From an uncultured Lachnospiraceae bacterium (lineage in GTDB: Bacteria; Bacillota; Clostridia; Lachnospirales; Lachnospiraceae), in contig CADAIL010000001.1 in the NCBI GenBank assembly GCA_902788035.1, positions 1-64,000 of the forward strand: a DNA stretch of 64,000 nt. Direction: 5' to 3'. Below the pieces are notes generated by a model. The model worked only from the letters and a program-made list of their open reading frames with translations, was not told where the DNA came from and made no database searches. Both the position numbers and the translations under genes were made by a program. Below, piece by piece: positions 1 to 8,814 of this stretch (positions are counted from its first letter, which is position 1; every line of letters begins with the position of its first letter).

Positions 1-33
1 TGGTATTATTCATCGCAAAAAATTATACCAAAT

Positions 34-77
34 GAAAAAGGACGCCTCTAGGTTTTCACCTAAAGGCGTTCTTTTTC
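34..77 (-). terminator. Hairpin terminator downstream of the cas3 remnant
   Basis: Two 20-nt arms (34-53 and 58-77) match at 18 of 20 positions around a 4-nt loop that reads GAAA on the minus strand. On the minus strand the 3' arm ends in CCTTTTTC, giving a U-rich tail. It begins about 13 nt beyond the stop of the truncated helicase, so no further cas gene follows in the same transcript inside the window. Confidence 0.65.
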
Positions 78-89
78 ATAGGACTTTTT

Positions 90-722
90 TCACAGCCCCA
101 TTTTATCATCGCAGACTGCAATGTCTCCCTTACATCCTCGCAGAGGATAACGGAGATGATTAAATCCGGGCTGCGTTGCGGACGAAAGCACTATTGTTGC
201 GTTGCATACGTGGTGCAGGAAATTAGTGGCAGTATTAAACAACGAGAGCATTTTTACTGGAACTGTCTGCACTTCATCAATCACAATGATACTTTCGCAA
301 AGCGAATGCATTCTTCGTACACAACTCATTTTACCTGAAAACAATGTATTCAAGAACTGAACCATAGTGGTTATGATGATTGGTGCATCCCAGGTTTCTG
401 TGTAGTACTCCCATGCATCATATTCTTTAGTATTTTCAAGTGGACGAATAATGTTTGAATGGTGTTCAAGAATAAGCTTATCATCACCTATGTATTTTTT
501 TATAACTGCGGCGTTCTGATCAAGGATACTAAGAAGCGGAGTTACAAAAAAAATATGTTTTTTATCCCATTTTTCAGCATGCGATAAAGCATATCTCAGT
601 GAGCTTAACGTTTTGCCGGATCCAGTAGGCATACTTAACTTATATATACCAGACTCTTTGCCGGCAGCTTCTTTGCACATCAATGACAATGCAGATCGGT
701 TTTTTCGATATCTGTATAGCAA
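90..722 (-). pseudogene. cas3: Cas3 helicase part, truncated and out of frame with the HD part
   Basis: The 210-residue reading frame is the first RecA-like half of a CRISPR-associated Cas3 helicase. It has the Walker A motif PTGSGKT near residues 32-38, a DEVQ box (DEAD-type motif II) near 149-152 and SSATQP (motif III) near 178-183. The second helicase domain with motifs IV-VI is absent: the frame stops soon after motif III. The frame has no plausible start of its own. Homology to the Cas3 linker resumes one frame off the HD ORF, at a run of six A residues near 694-699. This is best read as a decayed gene that cannot unwind DNA, unless the missing half is elsewhere. Confidence 0.8.
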
Positions 723-1486
723 TTGATTTTACCTAAATGTTTTTCCATGTACAGAAGTGTGTTATGCCAGAGATCTTTAGTAGCATTCAATCTGACTCGT
801 TCCTTTCCTGACAAGAACTCTGCAGTATCCCTACGATCACCGTTTATGACAGCAGAAAGGATAAGACGCGTTAGCAATCCGAGGTAAAAGTTCAATTCCT
901 GTTCTATGTCTTCGGAACTACTATCGCCAGAAATGGCGTCTTCTTTCAATAACTCTTCTAGAATTTCGATAATATGTTGAATCTCGTTTACAGACTTTTT
1001 AAAGAAGACGGTAATCTCAGATGCTGATAAATAGTTCTGTAGATAATTAGTGATTGCTTCCTGATAATTAATATCTTCCTTTGTACATCTATGCATAAAG
1101 CCGCTTTCTCGTTCTTCGTTAAAGCAATCGAAAAGTCCATGGTGAGCACCGATTGCATATGCAACAATCTCACAAGTCAATGCCCCCACAGAATCATTGG
1201 TGCCATGATATTTTTCAAGAAGATACTTTACACCGGCAAAAGTGTGGTTTACACTCCCAGGTCGAACACTTTCTCCGCGTGTGGCTCTTTCGATATAGTT
1301 CGTAAAAGCAGATGTGAATTTTCCGCAATCATGCATAATACCTGCCAGATATGCAGTTTCGCCCAAATATATGTTGTTGAGGGCTTCTTTTGCGTATTTG
1401 GCGGTATTGTTCATGTGATCCTGACAGCTTTGTACTATCTTTCTGCCATGATCATCTATTCTGATATGTGCTGGAAAGTAGGTCAT
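680..1486 (-). pseudogene. cas3: Cas3 HD-nuclease part (Cas3'')
   Basis: The 268-residue ORF resembles the N-terminal HD nuclease domain of type I Cas3. It has an early His (DHGRK), the HD signature MHDCGKFTSAF near residues 51-61, AHHGLFD near 114-120 and the DRRDTAEF segment that usually ends the domain in type I-C proteins. The ATG at 1486 has a good ribosome site (GAGGTAAGACT-ATG). The ORF runs out of frame just before the helicase half; a -1 slip or a one-base indel in the A6 run would fuse the two. No cas5, cas7, cas8 or array is visible, so immunity function is doubtful, though the HD domain alone may be translated. The subtype is a guess from local motifs. Confidence 0.75.
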
Positions 1487-1669
1487 AGTCTTACCTCAAA
1501 AAATGCATTGCCACTTTTAAGTAATATGATAGAATTATACAATTAACTTTTTTTAATTGAATTTAGAGATAGTTGTTGATTTAAAAGTATATATTTATGT
1601 GGTAGGTAAAAGCTTCTTCAATCGTGAGATGCTTTTTGCTTATTGATATGATATATCCCTCATGTCTAT

Positions 1670-1698
1670 ATTATAACCAACGGTTAATTCTATGTCAA
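1670..1698 (-). promoter_or_regulatory. Consensus sigma-A-type promoter upstream of cas3
   Basis: On the minus strand TTGACA (1693-1698) and TATAAT (1670-1675) are separated by exactly 17 bp, a perfect consensus pair. Transcription would start near 1663 and give a leader of about 175 nt before the cas3 HD start at 1486. The leader is AT-rich and holds only very short frames. A fully consensus promoter kept in front of a broken gene is notable. Confidence 0.75.
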
Positions 1699-1720
1699 AC
1701 ATCAGTTCGTTTATGTTTTG

Positions 1721-1850
1721 TGGTATAATTTGAATGAACTGTGTTACGCCAAAAGGGATTTAGCGAGTAAAATGCTTTTTGACTATTAACAAGGATAAAA
1801 AGTGCAAATAATAAAGAGAGCCTAGCTGGCTCTCTTTATGGTTTTGATGT
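1721..1850 (+). ncRNA. Candidate short plus-strand transcript
   Basis: An extended -10 (TGG-TATAAT, 1721-1729) points rightward. A 12-bp perfect hairpin followed by ATGGTTTTG lies about 80 nt further on (1811-1839). Together they could bound a transcript of roughly 110 nt. No clear -35 hexamer is present. Only tiny reading frames occur between them, one of 9 codons starting at about 1734. The 1487-1886 gap otherwise contains only the cas3 promoter and the proB terminator. This is a weak, purely structural call. Confidence 0.22.
1811..1839. terminator. 12-bp hairpin terminator of the proB operon (possibly bidirectional)
   Basis: The arms ATAAAGAGAGCC (1811-1822) and GGCTCTCTTTAT (1828-1839) are perfect complements around a 5-nt loop. 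On the minus strand the 3' side continues into ATTATTTG and then a T run. It sits about 50 nt past the proB stop, so it most likely ends the proB transcript. It could also stop a plus-strand transcript. Confidence 0.75.
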
Positions 1851-1886
1851 TCGCATCATGTGTTCAAATATTGTATTGTTTTAGGC

Positions 1887-2744
1887 TTATCGATAGTTTT
1901 CGAGATAGTCTAAGAGATAAAATTCCTCCTTCGGATTTGCAAGGAAGATCGTTCCGAACTCCCTGCCTTCCACCAGCTTGTGTATAATGTGGAAGTCCGA
2001 GGCATTGGCAATGATCATATCGCAGCCTGCCGATGTGGCTATATCCGCTGCGATGAGCTTCGTGTTCATGCCGCCGCTGCCGAACCGGCTTCCCGTTGAT
2101 CCTTTACCCATGTTCATGAAGGTCTCATCCAGCTTCTCTACGACGGGGATGAACTTTGCGTCCTTGCAGGTCCTCGGATCGTCGGTGTAGAGACCGTCGA
2201 TATCAGACATGAGCAGCAGCAGGTCTGCGCCGATCAGGGCTGCGACCACTGCAGAAAGCCGGTCATTGTCGCCGAACTCGATTTCTGCAGTGGAAATCGT
2301 GTCATTTTCATTGACAATCGGGATGACCCCCATAGCCAGCAGCTGTTCGAATGTATTTCTGGCATGTCTGCGGCTCTCGGTATCAGTAAATGTATCTTTT
2401 GTCATCAGGATCTGAGCTGAATTCAGTCCATACTCGGAGAAAAACTTCTGATATATTGAAAGCAGTCTTACCTGACCGATCGCGGCGCACGCCTGCTTGG
2501 CCTGAACGCTGGTGACCTCAGTTATTCCCATGGCAGCCTTGCCGACTGCAATCGCTCCGGAGGAGACCAGAACGACCGAGACTCCTTTATTGTGGAGGTC
2601 GGCAACCTCCCGGACCAGAATTTCCATCTTTGGAAAATTCAGGCGGCCTGTCTCATGGTGGACAAGAGATGATGATCCTATTTTTATGACGACTCTTTTC
2701 TTATTTTTAAGATGTTCTCTTTTACTCACTTTTTTCTCCATCAT
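1887..2744 (-). CDS. proB: Glutamate 5-kinase (short form)
   Basis: ProB phosphorylates L-glutamate with ATP, the first step of proline synthesis, in the cytoplasm. The roughly 285-residue product shows the amino-acid-kinase N-terminus (VVIKIGSSSL), the VLVSSGAIAVG segment, NENDTIS and FGDNDRLSA substrate-site motifs, and the GSTGSRFGSGGMNTK loop. It ends without the C-terminal PUA domain of longer ProB proteins. The chosen ATG at 2744 overlaps the stop of the upstream lipoprotein gene (ATGATGG). A longer frame to 2831 exists but its extra N-terminus is unlike the family. No proA lies beside it here, so the partner enzyme must be elsewhere. Confidence 0.93.
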   Translation of the reverse strand: MMEKKVSKREHLKNKKRVVIKIGSSSLVHHETGRLNFPKMEILVREVADLHNKGVSVVLVSSGAIAVGKAAMGITEVTSVQAKQACAAIGQVRLLSIYQKFFSEYGLNSAQILMTKDTFTDTESRRHARNTFEQLLAMGVIPIVNENDTISTAEIEFGDNDRLSAVVAALIGADLLLLMSDIDGLYTDDPRTCKDAKFIPVVEKLDETFMNMGKGSTGSRFGSGGMNTKLIAADIATSAGCDMIIANASDFHIIHKLVEGREFGTIFLANPKEEFYLLDYLENYR

Positions 2745-4138
2745 CCTTCGACCTTTGAACGTCCGCCGTGGGCAGCCAGATTGCGTTCTTTCTCCTGGTT
2801 CATGATCGTCAGATAGACATCTTCGCCCCACTTATAGGCTGCTTTCCACTCAGCGTTATATACTTCTGCTTCAGCAGCCTCTTCTTCCGTCACTGCCATG
2901 ACGGCTGACTGGGAATCTTCCCCGATCACACAGTTCCGGATGTACTGGTTCTGCACAAGGCAGATCCATGTTTTTCCGGTATTGATATTCAGCTCTTCAC
3001 CGCTCAGGGTCCTGTAAGTGACCGGTTCGTAGAAGCTCGGTCGCTCCCAGGTGATGTCTATGCACTTGCCGTCGGAGATATAAAGTCCTTTTCCGCCGGC
3101 AGTCGTGTCATAGTGCAGGTACTGGGAAGTCTGATAATAATCATAGTTCTGGAACTCGACGATGATGTTTTTCACCTCAAGCTGTTTGTTGTTCTCGACA
3201 TCATAATGGCGGTCGCCGTACTGATAGCGGAGGTATGTCCCGGTCTCTTCCTGGTAGACGAACCAGGGTTTGTTGATGAGGAAACCGGGCGCAAAATACT
3301 TTGCGGGTCTGCCTCCCTCGAGATCAGGGGAAGTGTCTCCGACCCAGACGTAATTAAGCTGAGGCTTGAAATCTTCGTTATGAGTCTTTCTGTAACCGAG
3401 AAAATCGATGGCCTCGTTAATTTTAGCTCCACTAATATACGCGTTGTGAGGTGCTCTGTGGAAAGTATTGTCGCGGTAGAAGAACTTGCCGGCGTACCAG
3501 GCAAGACCTGAAATGTTGTCGACGTCATCTGACTCCAGATACGGGAAGGCATAGGCAGCCTGACCGTAATGCTCATAAATCTCGTCGAAACCGGCAGCAA
3601 TCGAGAGGAAATAGTCGCGGCAGCTGCGCAGAGGCCCGATGCGCGGAAGGTCATCGTAGTAATCGAACAGAGCACAGAAACGCGTTAGACTGCCCTCTAC
3701 GACAGCTTCGATATAGAGGTCCGCCTGACTGACACCGCTCTGGGGGTAGGCACCGGTGACATTGTCGATCATGAATCCGACCGGTCTGCGATTTGCAAGA
3801 TCTGCGGAAATATACTCACCTGTAAGTATGCTCTTTCCCATACCCTCGGGTATCGGCTCTGTCGGTACCGGTGTGGGTGTCGGGGAAGGAGTCGGTGTCG
3901 GCGTACTTGCGGGTGTCGGCGTTGCGGTCTTGAAAATATCAAATAATGATGCTGATGTGGATTCATCTTTAGGAACTTCCGCGACAGATGAGTCCGCTAT
4001 TGCCGGCTCCGTAGTCCGCGATTCTCGGATAAAGGCGGTCCCGGGTTCGACCGGGGTCCAAAAGTATTCTCTGACAGCACAGCCTGTCATAAGGACAGCG
4101 AAAAATATGGCAGGGAAAAAATAGAATAATTTGCGCAT
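2741..4138 (-). CDS. yerB: DUF3048 (YerB-like) lipoprotein
   Basis: The product begins with a positively charged, hydrophobic leader ending in the lipobox LMTGC, so it should be a lipid-anchored surface protein. A Thr/Pro-rich linker of TPTP-type repeats (roughly residues 75-100) separates the anchor from a DUF3048 domain carrying the GPLRSCRDYF signature and AHGGR near the C-terminus. The biochemical role of the family is not established; Bacillus YerB is the named relative. The ATG at 4138 is preferred because AAAGG lies 9 nt upstream; an in-frame TTG three codons earlier is less likely. It overlaps proB by 4 nt, which suggests translational coupling. Confidence 0.85.
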   Translation of the reverse strand: MRKLFYFFPAIFFAVLMTGCAVREYFWTPVEPGTAFIRESRTTEPAIADSSVAEVPKDESTSASLFDIFKTATPTPASTPTPTPSPTPTPVPTEPIPEGMGKSILTGEYISADLANRRPVGFMIDNVTGAYPQSGVSQADLYIEAVVEGSLTRFCALFDYYDDLPRIGPLRSCRDYFLSIAAGFDEIYEHYGQAAYAFPYLESDDVDNISGLAWYAGKFFYRDNTFHRAPHNAYISGAKINEAIDFLGYRKTHNEDFKPQLNYVWVGDTSPDLEGGRPAKYFAPGFLINKPWFVYQEETGTYLRYQYGDRHYDVENNKQLEVKNIIVEFQNYDYYQTSQYLHYDTTAGGKGLYISDGKCIDITWERPSFYEPVTYRTLSGEELNINTGKTWICLVQNQYIRNCVIGEDSQSAVMAVTEEEAAEAEVYNAEWKAAYKWGEDVYLTIMNQEKERNLAAHGGRSKVEG

Positions 4139-4157
4139 TAGTATCAACCTTTCAGTG

Positions 4158-4673
4158 TCATTCTCTCGTTATTCCCAGTTCTGACAGTACTTCATCCTGC
4201 TTTCTGAACATGTCTTCGGCATCTTCCTCGGTCATATGGTCATATCCGATCAGATGAAGAACGCTGTGAGCTATGAGGAAAGCGTACTCCCGCATAGTGC
4301 TGTGACCGTACTCTTCTGCCTGGCTTTTGATCTTTGGAAGGCATAGGACGATATCACCGAGGAGCAATAAACCGCTCTCAGGATCAAAATCATCGAAGGA
4401 GTCTTGGTCAATCTCTTCGAAATCGGCGGGATGTGTGTATTCATGCATCGGAAAAGACAGAACATCGGTCGGGCTCGCGATTCCACGCATTTCGCTGTTG
4501 ATTTCCTCAATCTCAGAAAGACCTGTCAGCAGAATATTTGCCTCTGCATCGTAAGGACATGAACAGTCGGAAAGGACACGGGAAACGACAGCTTCGGCTG
4601 TCTTCTGATAATCAAAATTCAGGATTTCTTCGAAATCAGACCCTTCATACTCATTTTCTATTATAACAAGCAT
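4158..4673 (-). CDS. ybeY: Endoribonuclease / rRNA maturation factor YbeY
   Basis: YbeY is a zinc-dependent single-strand RNase involved in 16S rRNA 3'-end maturation and ribosome quality control. The metal site is visible near the C-terminus as HSVLHLIGYDH (three His of the H-x3-H-x5-H pattern). Upstream motifs PTDVLSFPM and GDIVL are also typical. Length (171 aa) is normal. The ATG is preceded by GAGG. It follows phoH with a 15-nt gap, the classic phoH-ybeY pairing. Confidence 0.93.
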   Translation of the reverse strand: MLVIIENEYEGSDFEEILNFDYQKTAEAVVSRVLSDCSCPYDAEANILLTGLSEIEEINSEMRGIASPTDVLSFPMHEYTHPADFEEIDQDSFDDFDPESGLLLLGDIVLCLPKIKSQAEEYGHSTMREYAFLIAHSVLHLIGYDHMTEEDAEDMFRKQDEVLSELGITRE

Positions 4674-4688
4674 ATATACACCTCGGAA

Positions 4689-5708
4689 TTAAATGCGTCT
4701 TCTTTTTACCTGATAGCGCGCGCCGGTTTCACGCGGTCTGCTCTTCTTATTCTTTTCTTCGTACACTTCGTAAGCCTGTACGATTTTCTGGACCAGCGGA
4801 TGACGGACAACATCCTTGGAAGTCAGCTCGCAGAAGCCGATCTCATCAATTTTTTTCAGTACTTTCATTGACACGTCAAGACCGCTCTCCTGATCTCTCG
4901 GCAGATCTTTCTGTGTACGGTCACCTGTGATTACTACTTTGGTTCCGAAACCTATGCGGGTGAGGAACATTTTCATCTGTGCAGGTGTCGTGTTCTGGGC
5001 CTCATCAAGAATAATGAAGGCGTTGTCAAGCGTTCTGCCGCGCATGTAGGCAAGAGGAGCGACCTCGATCAGGCCCTTTTCCGAATTTTTCTGAAAAGCT
5101 TCCGGTCCCATGATTTCGAAAAGAGCGTCATACAGAGGACGAAGGTAAGGATCAATCTTGCTCTGCAGGTCTCCGGGGAGAAAACCGAGTTTTTCTCCGG
5201 CTTCGATTGCAGGTCGTGTCAGGATGATCCTGCTCACTTCATCTTTTCTGAAAGCCCGCACAGCCATCGCCATCGCCATGTAGGTCTTGCCGGTGCCGGC
5301 CGGCCCGACGCCGAAAGTGATCATCTTATTGCGGATGGAATCGACGTAGGCTTTCTGACCAAGAGTCTTGGCCTTGATCGGTCTTCCGGCCATAGTGTGT
5401 ATAATGATATCGTCGTCGAGGGAATCAAGCCTGTCTCCCATATCATCCATGAAGAGTGACAGAGCGTAATTGACGTTCTGCGTGGTGACAGTCTCGCCCC
5501 TCTCCGACTTGACAAGGAGCTGGGCAAGAAGCTTTCTGGCTCTGGCAGAGTTAAGGGCAGGTCCCTGCACTTTAACACTGTCGTCCCGCACAATGATATC
5601 TACATTGAGCGTCCGCTCAATTGATTTAATATGCTCGTCGAGGTCTCCAAAGATATTTTTCTGGTGCTCGGCGGGTATGTTCATGCTGAGTTCAGTTCTA
5701 CTGTTCAT
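4689..5708 (-). CDS. phoH: PhoH family ATPase
   Basis: This is a cytoplasmic P-loop ATPase of the PhoH/PhoL family, often coupled to YbeY and linked to RNA metabolism. It shows Walker A (GPAGTGKTYMA) near the middle, Walker B (FIILDEAQN) and the arginine-containing VITGDRTQKDLP segment, plus a nucleic-acid-binding N-terminal region. The start at 5708 (MNSRTEL) is chosen because AAAGGGG lies about 6 nt upstream. The reading frame extends 13 codons further without a better site. A basic tail (VKRRRI) ends the protein. Confidence 0.92.
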   Translation of the reverse strand: MNSRTELSMNIPAEHQKNIFGDLDEHIKSIERTLNVDIIVRDDSVKVQGPALNSARARKLLAQLLVKSERGETVTTQNVNYALSLFMDDMGDRLDSLDDDIIIHTMAGRPIKAKTLGQKAYVDSIRNKMITFGVGPAGTGKTYMAMAMAVRAFRKDEVSRIILTRPAIEAGEKLGFLPGDLQSKIDPYLRPLYDALFEIMGPEAFQKNSEKGLIEVAPLAYMRGRTLDNAFIILDEAQNTTPAQMKMFLTRIGFGTKVVITGDRTQKDLPRDQESGLDVSMKVLKKIDEIGFCELTSKDVVRHPLVQKIVQAYEVYEEKNKKSRPRETGARYQVKRRRI

Positions 5709-5780
5709 TAAAAACCCCTTTTTGTGACATACAGTGTATTTTAGCATCTTTGCCGCATAATATAAAGTGCAAATATTGCT

Positions 5781-6260
5781 TCACTTATGATACGGCTCAC
5801 CTTTCATGATTCTGAATGATCGGTAGACCTGTTCAAGCAGAATGACCCTCATGAGCTGATGGGGAAAAGTCATGGCTGAGAAACTGAGTTTTTCATTTGC
5901 CCGGGCAAGTACTGCCCCGGATAGTCCAAGACTTCCGCCTATGACGAAAACAAGGGTGCTCTTTCCGTTCAGCATCAGCTTGTCCAGATGTTCAGACAGA
6001 GTTTCTGAAGAGTACATTTTGCCATCGATTGCGAGAGCGATGACATGATCATTGTCTTTTATCCTGCCGAGAATACGCTCTCCTTCCCTTGATTTTATCT
6101 GATCGCACAGTTCAGCGGACGCATTGTCAGGTGTTTTCTCGTCCGCGCATTCAACGATTTCGATTTTTGAGTAGCGTGAGAGGCGCTTTACATATTCCAG
6201 TATAGCGTCACGATAGAATTTCTCTTTAATTTTCCCGACACAGATAATTTTTATGAGCAT
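5781..6260 (-). CDS. rlmH: 23S rRNA (pseudouridine1915-N3)-methyltransferase
   Basis: RlmH is a SPOUT-class enzyme that methylates pseudouridine 1915 in helix 69 of 23S rRNA on the 70S ribosome, using SAM. The 159-residue length is standard. The family C-terminus is intact: the knot loop [10 protein letters not shown], then [16 protein letters not shown] and the terminal EPYHK. GGAG lies 7 nt before the ATG. It precedes phoH with about 70 nt between them. Confidence 0.96.
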   Translation of the reverse strand: MLIKIICVGKIKEKFYRDAILEYVKRLSRYSKIEIVECADEKTPDNASAELCDQIKSREGERILGRIKDNDHVIALAIDGKMYSSETLSEHLDKLMLNGKSTLVFVIGGSLGLSGAVLARANEKLSFSAMTFPHQLMRVILLEQVYRSFRIMKGEPYHK

Positions 6261-6333
6261 GTATATCTCCTTAACAGTCTGAGCGAAAAAGCTTTCTGCT
6301 TATTCAGGGCGGGGCATAATGTAAGCGTAAAAG

Positions 6334-6359
6334 AAGGACTGCCGTATGCGACAGCCCTT
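6334..6359 (-). terminator. Terminator of the nfnAB operon
   Basis: On the minus strand the stem AAGGGCTGTCG/CGGCAGTCCTT closes a 4-nt loop and is followed by CTTTTACG. It lies 25 nt past the nfnB stop and before rlmH, so it should separate the two transcription units. Confidence 0.7.
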
Positions 6360-6383
6360 ACATAGTTCATATATTTCGGGAAG

Positions 6384-7787
6384 TTAAGCGTTCGCTTCCT
6401 TGCTCTTAATATAATTGTCGATACCGCGTGCGCCGGCACGACCTGCGCCCATAGCCAGGATGACGGTCGCTGCTCCGGTGACCGCGTCACCGCCTGCGTA
6501 AACGCCTTCTTTTGTTGTCTTACCTTCATCCTCTGTAGCCACAAGGCACTTTCTGCGGTTGATCTCAAGACCCGGTGTTGTGGAGGAAATGAGCGGATTC
6601 GGGGATGTACCGAGGGACATGATGACACAGTCACACTCCATCTCGAACTCGGATCCCGGAATCGGAACCGGACGGCGTCTGCCTGACTGATCCGGCTCGC
6701 CGAGTTCCATGCGGATGCAGCGGATTCCGATGACGTTCTCGTTCTCATCTGTGAGGATCTCGACCGGATTCGTGAGAATATCGAACTGAACACCTTCTTC
6801 CTTGGCATGGTGGACTTCCTCTGCTCTTGCGGGAAGCTCAGCTTCGCTTCGACGGTATACAAGATGTACTTCGGCACCCAGACGAAGAGCTGTACGCGCT
6901 GCGTCCATAGCCACGTTTCCGCCGCCGACAACGACTGCCTTCTTCGCGTGGAAGATCGGTGTATCGTAATCGTCGCGGAAAGCTTTCATGAGATTGTTTC
7001 TGGTCAGGTATTCATTCGCTGAGAAAACGCCGTTCGCGTTCTCTCCCGGGATACCCATGAACATCGGAAGGCCTGCACCGGAGCCGATAAAGATAGCCTC
7101 GTAGCCTTCCTGCTCAATCAGTTCATCAACAGAAATCGTTCTGCCGACGATGACGTCAGTGATGATCTTGACACCGAGTCCTTCAACATTCTTGACTTCC
7201 TCAGCAACGACAGCATCTTTCGGGAGACGGAATTCCGGGATGCCGTAAGTGAGAACGCCGCCTGCCTTGTGCAGTGCTTCGTAGATCGTGACATCATAGC
7301 CGAGTTTTGCAAGGTCGCCGGCACATGTGAGTCCTGCAGGGCCTGAGCCGATGACAGCAATCTTGTGTCCGTTCTTGACTTTTGCGCCTTCCGGTTTGAT
7401 GCCGTCAGCTTTAGCGCGGTCAGCGACGAACCTTTCCAGCTTGCCGATGGAGACAGGCTCAGCTTTAAGACCGCGGACACATTTGCCCTCGCACTGGGTC
7501 TCCTGCGGGCAGACACGACCGCAGACTGCAGGCAGAGAACTGGACTCTGTAATGACCTGATAAGCGCCCGCAAAATCTCTCTCGGTTACTTTCTTGATGA
7601 AGCCCGGTATATTGATACTTACCGGACAGCCTTCGATGCATCGCGCATTCTTGCAGTTAAGGCACCTTGTCGCTTCTTCTACTGCTTCTTCCTCATTATA
7701 GCCGTAGCACACTTCGTCAAAATTCGTTGCGCGAACGAGCGGCTCCTGTTCTCTTACAGGGACTTTAGTCTTGGACATATTCGGCAT
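6384..7787 (-). CDS. nfnB: NfnB / GltA-like subunit of NADH-dependent ferredoxin:NADP+ oxidoreductase
   Basis: This is a flavin and iron-sulfur oxidoreductase of the glutamate-synthase small-subunit family. N-terminal cysteines CLNCKNARCIEGCP (about 40-53) and CGRVCPQETQCEGKC (about 90-104) form the [4Fe-4S] region. Two Rossmann folds follow (IGSGPAGLTCAGDLAKLGYD for FAD; VVGGGNVAMDAARTALRLG for NADPH). Alone it could be called gltD. Its position directly after a PyrK-like NfnA subunit, sharing the TAATG junction, supports the electron-bifurcating Nfn transhydrogenase of anaerobes. No gltB large subunit is present nearby. GGAGGTGAG precedes the start. Confidence 0.9.
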   Translation of the reverse strand: MPNMSKTKVPVREQEPLVRATNFDEVCYGYNEEEAVEEATRCLNCKNARCIEGCPVSINIPGFIKKVTERDFAGAYQVITESSSLPAVCGRVCPQETQCEGKCVRGLKAEPVSIGKLERFVADRAKADGIKPEGAKVKNGHKIAVIGSGPAGLTCAGDLAKLGYDVTIYEALHKAGGVLTYGIPEFRLPKDAVVAEEVKNVEGLGVKIITDVIVGRTISVDELIEQEGYEAIFIGSGAGLPMFMGIPGENANGVFSANEYLTRNNLMKAFRDDYDTPIFHAKKAVVVGGGNVAMDAARTALRLGAEVHLVYRRSEAELPARAEEVHHAKEEGVQFDILTNPVEILTDENENVIGIRCIRMELGEPDQSGRRRPVPIPGSEFEMECDCVIMSLGTSPNPLISSTTPGLEINRRKCLVATEDEGKTTKEGVYAGGDAVTGAATVILAMGAGRAGARGIDNYIKSKEANA

Positions 7788-8674
7788 TATTTCTCACCTC
7801 CACAATTTCCGCAGCCGCCGTGATGCGTCTCACCTTCCTGATATCTCAGCATAGCGCGGCCTTCTTCTGTCTTATACAGCTGTGATCTCTTCATGGCCTC
7901 TGCCCAGTTGATCTTGAAGCCGTCAAACTCAGGGCCGTCGACGCATGCGAACTTGATCTCGCTGCCGACAGAGAGGCGGCAGGCACCGCACATTCCCGTT
8001 CCGTCAACCATGATCGGGTTCATGCTTACAATTGTCGGAATATTGTACTTCTGAGTCGTAAGGCAGACGAACTTCATCATGATCATCGGTCCGATCGCGA
8101 CACAGTGATTATACTCTTTGCCCTCTTCTACAAGTTCATCGATTACAGATGTAACGACACCCTTATGCATATAGGAGCCGTCATCAGTCGTGATATACAG
8201 GTTGCCGGCAACCTCTTTCATTTTCTCTTCAAAGAAGAGAAGATCTTTTGTCCTTGCGCCGATGATGACGTCCGCACTGATTCCGTGCTCATGGAGCCAC
8301 TTGACCTGCGGATATACCGGTGCAGTGCCTACGCCGCCGGCGACAAAAAGGAATTTCTTTCCGGCAAGCTCCTCCTCGCTCATTTTGACGATATCGGACG
8401 GTCTTCCGAGCGGACCTACGAAATCATCGAACGCGTCGCCTTCATTCAGGCTAAGGAATTTATTGGTCGCAACGCCGACAGGCTGGAATACGATTGTTAT
8501 GGTTCCTTTCTCGCGATCATAATCGCAGATCGTAAGCGGAATGCGTTCACCCTCATCGCCTTTTTTGACGATGATGAACTGACCCGGCTCACAGTGACGC
8601 GCAACAAGCGGTGCTTCGACTTCCATGAGCCAGACAACGCTGCTGAGCTGCTCTTTCCTGATGATCTTGTACAT
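7787..8674 (-). CDS. nfnA: NfnA / PyrK-like FAD and [2Fe-2S] subunit
   Basis: The 295-residue protein is a ferredoxin-NADP-reductase-like FAD/NAD(P) binder (IPLTICDYD, FVAGGVGTAPVYPQVKWL) with a C-terminal iron-sulfur binding cysteine set (DGTGMCGACR, FACVDGPEF). It ends in a Cys/His-rich tail (HHGGCGNCGGEK). This is the architecture of sulfide dehydrogenase beta/NfnA. With NfnB it should couple NADH and reduced ferredoxin to NADP+ reduction in the cytoplasm. AGAGGAGG precedes the ATG. Some annotations would say 'sulfide/dihydroorotate dehydrogenase-like'; the context decides for Nfn. Confidence 0.9.
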   Translation of the reverse strand: MYKIIRKEQLSSVVWLMEVEAPLVARHCEPGQFIIVKKGDEGERIPLTICDYDREKGTITIVFQPVGVATNKFLSLNEGDAFDDFVGPLGRPSDIVKMSEEELAGKKFLFVAGGVGTAPVYPQVKWLHEHGISADVIIGARTKDLLFFEEKMKEVAGNLYITTDDGSYMHKGVVTSVIDELVEEGKEYNHCVAIGPMIMMKFVCLTTQKYNIPTIVSMNPIMVDGTGMCGACRLSVGSEIKFACVDGPEFDGFKINWAEAMKRSQLYKTEEGRAMLRYQEGETHHGGCGNCGGEK

Positions 8675-8778
8675 GTATACCTCCTCTTTCGCGTGTCATT
8701 AAACGCGCATTCACTGTCTCCCGTGTAAACGGAATATTTTCAAAAAACGAGGATTCGTTTTGAAAATCATATAAATAT

Positions 8779-8800
8779 TTGCTCCGGTTTTATGCGGAGT
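8779..8800 (-). terminator. Weak hairpin after the zinc-ribbon/TPR gene
   Basis: On the minus strand a short CTCCG/CGGAG stem with an 8-nt loop is followed by CAAATATTTATAT. It is close to the stop at 8815 but the stem is only 5-6 bp, so the call is tentative. Confidence 0.35.
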
Positions 8801-8814
8801 ATGAGAAATGAGTT

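Noticed and set aside
680..722. Programmed -1 frameshift in cas3 as a functional device
   Set aside because: The A6 run could slip, but the joined product would still lack the second helicase domain, and no stimulatory structure is obvious; mutation is the simpler reading.
1..1700. CRISPR array near cas3
   Set aside because: No regularly spaced direct repeats occur on either side of the cas3 remnant within the window.
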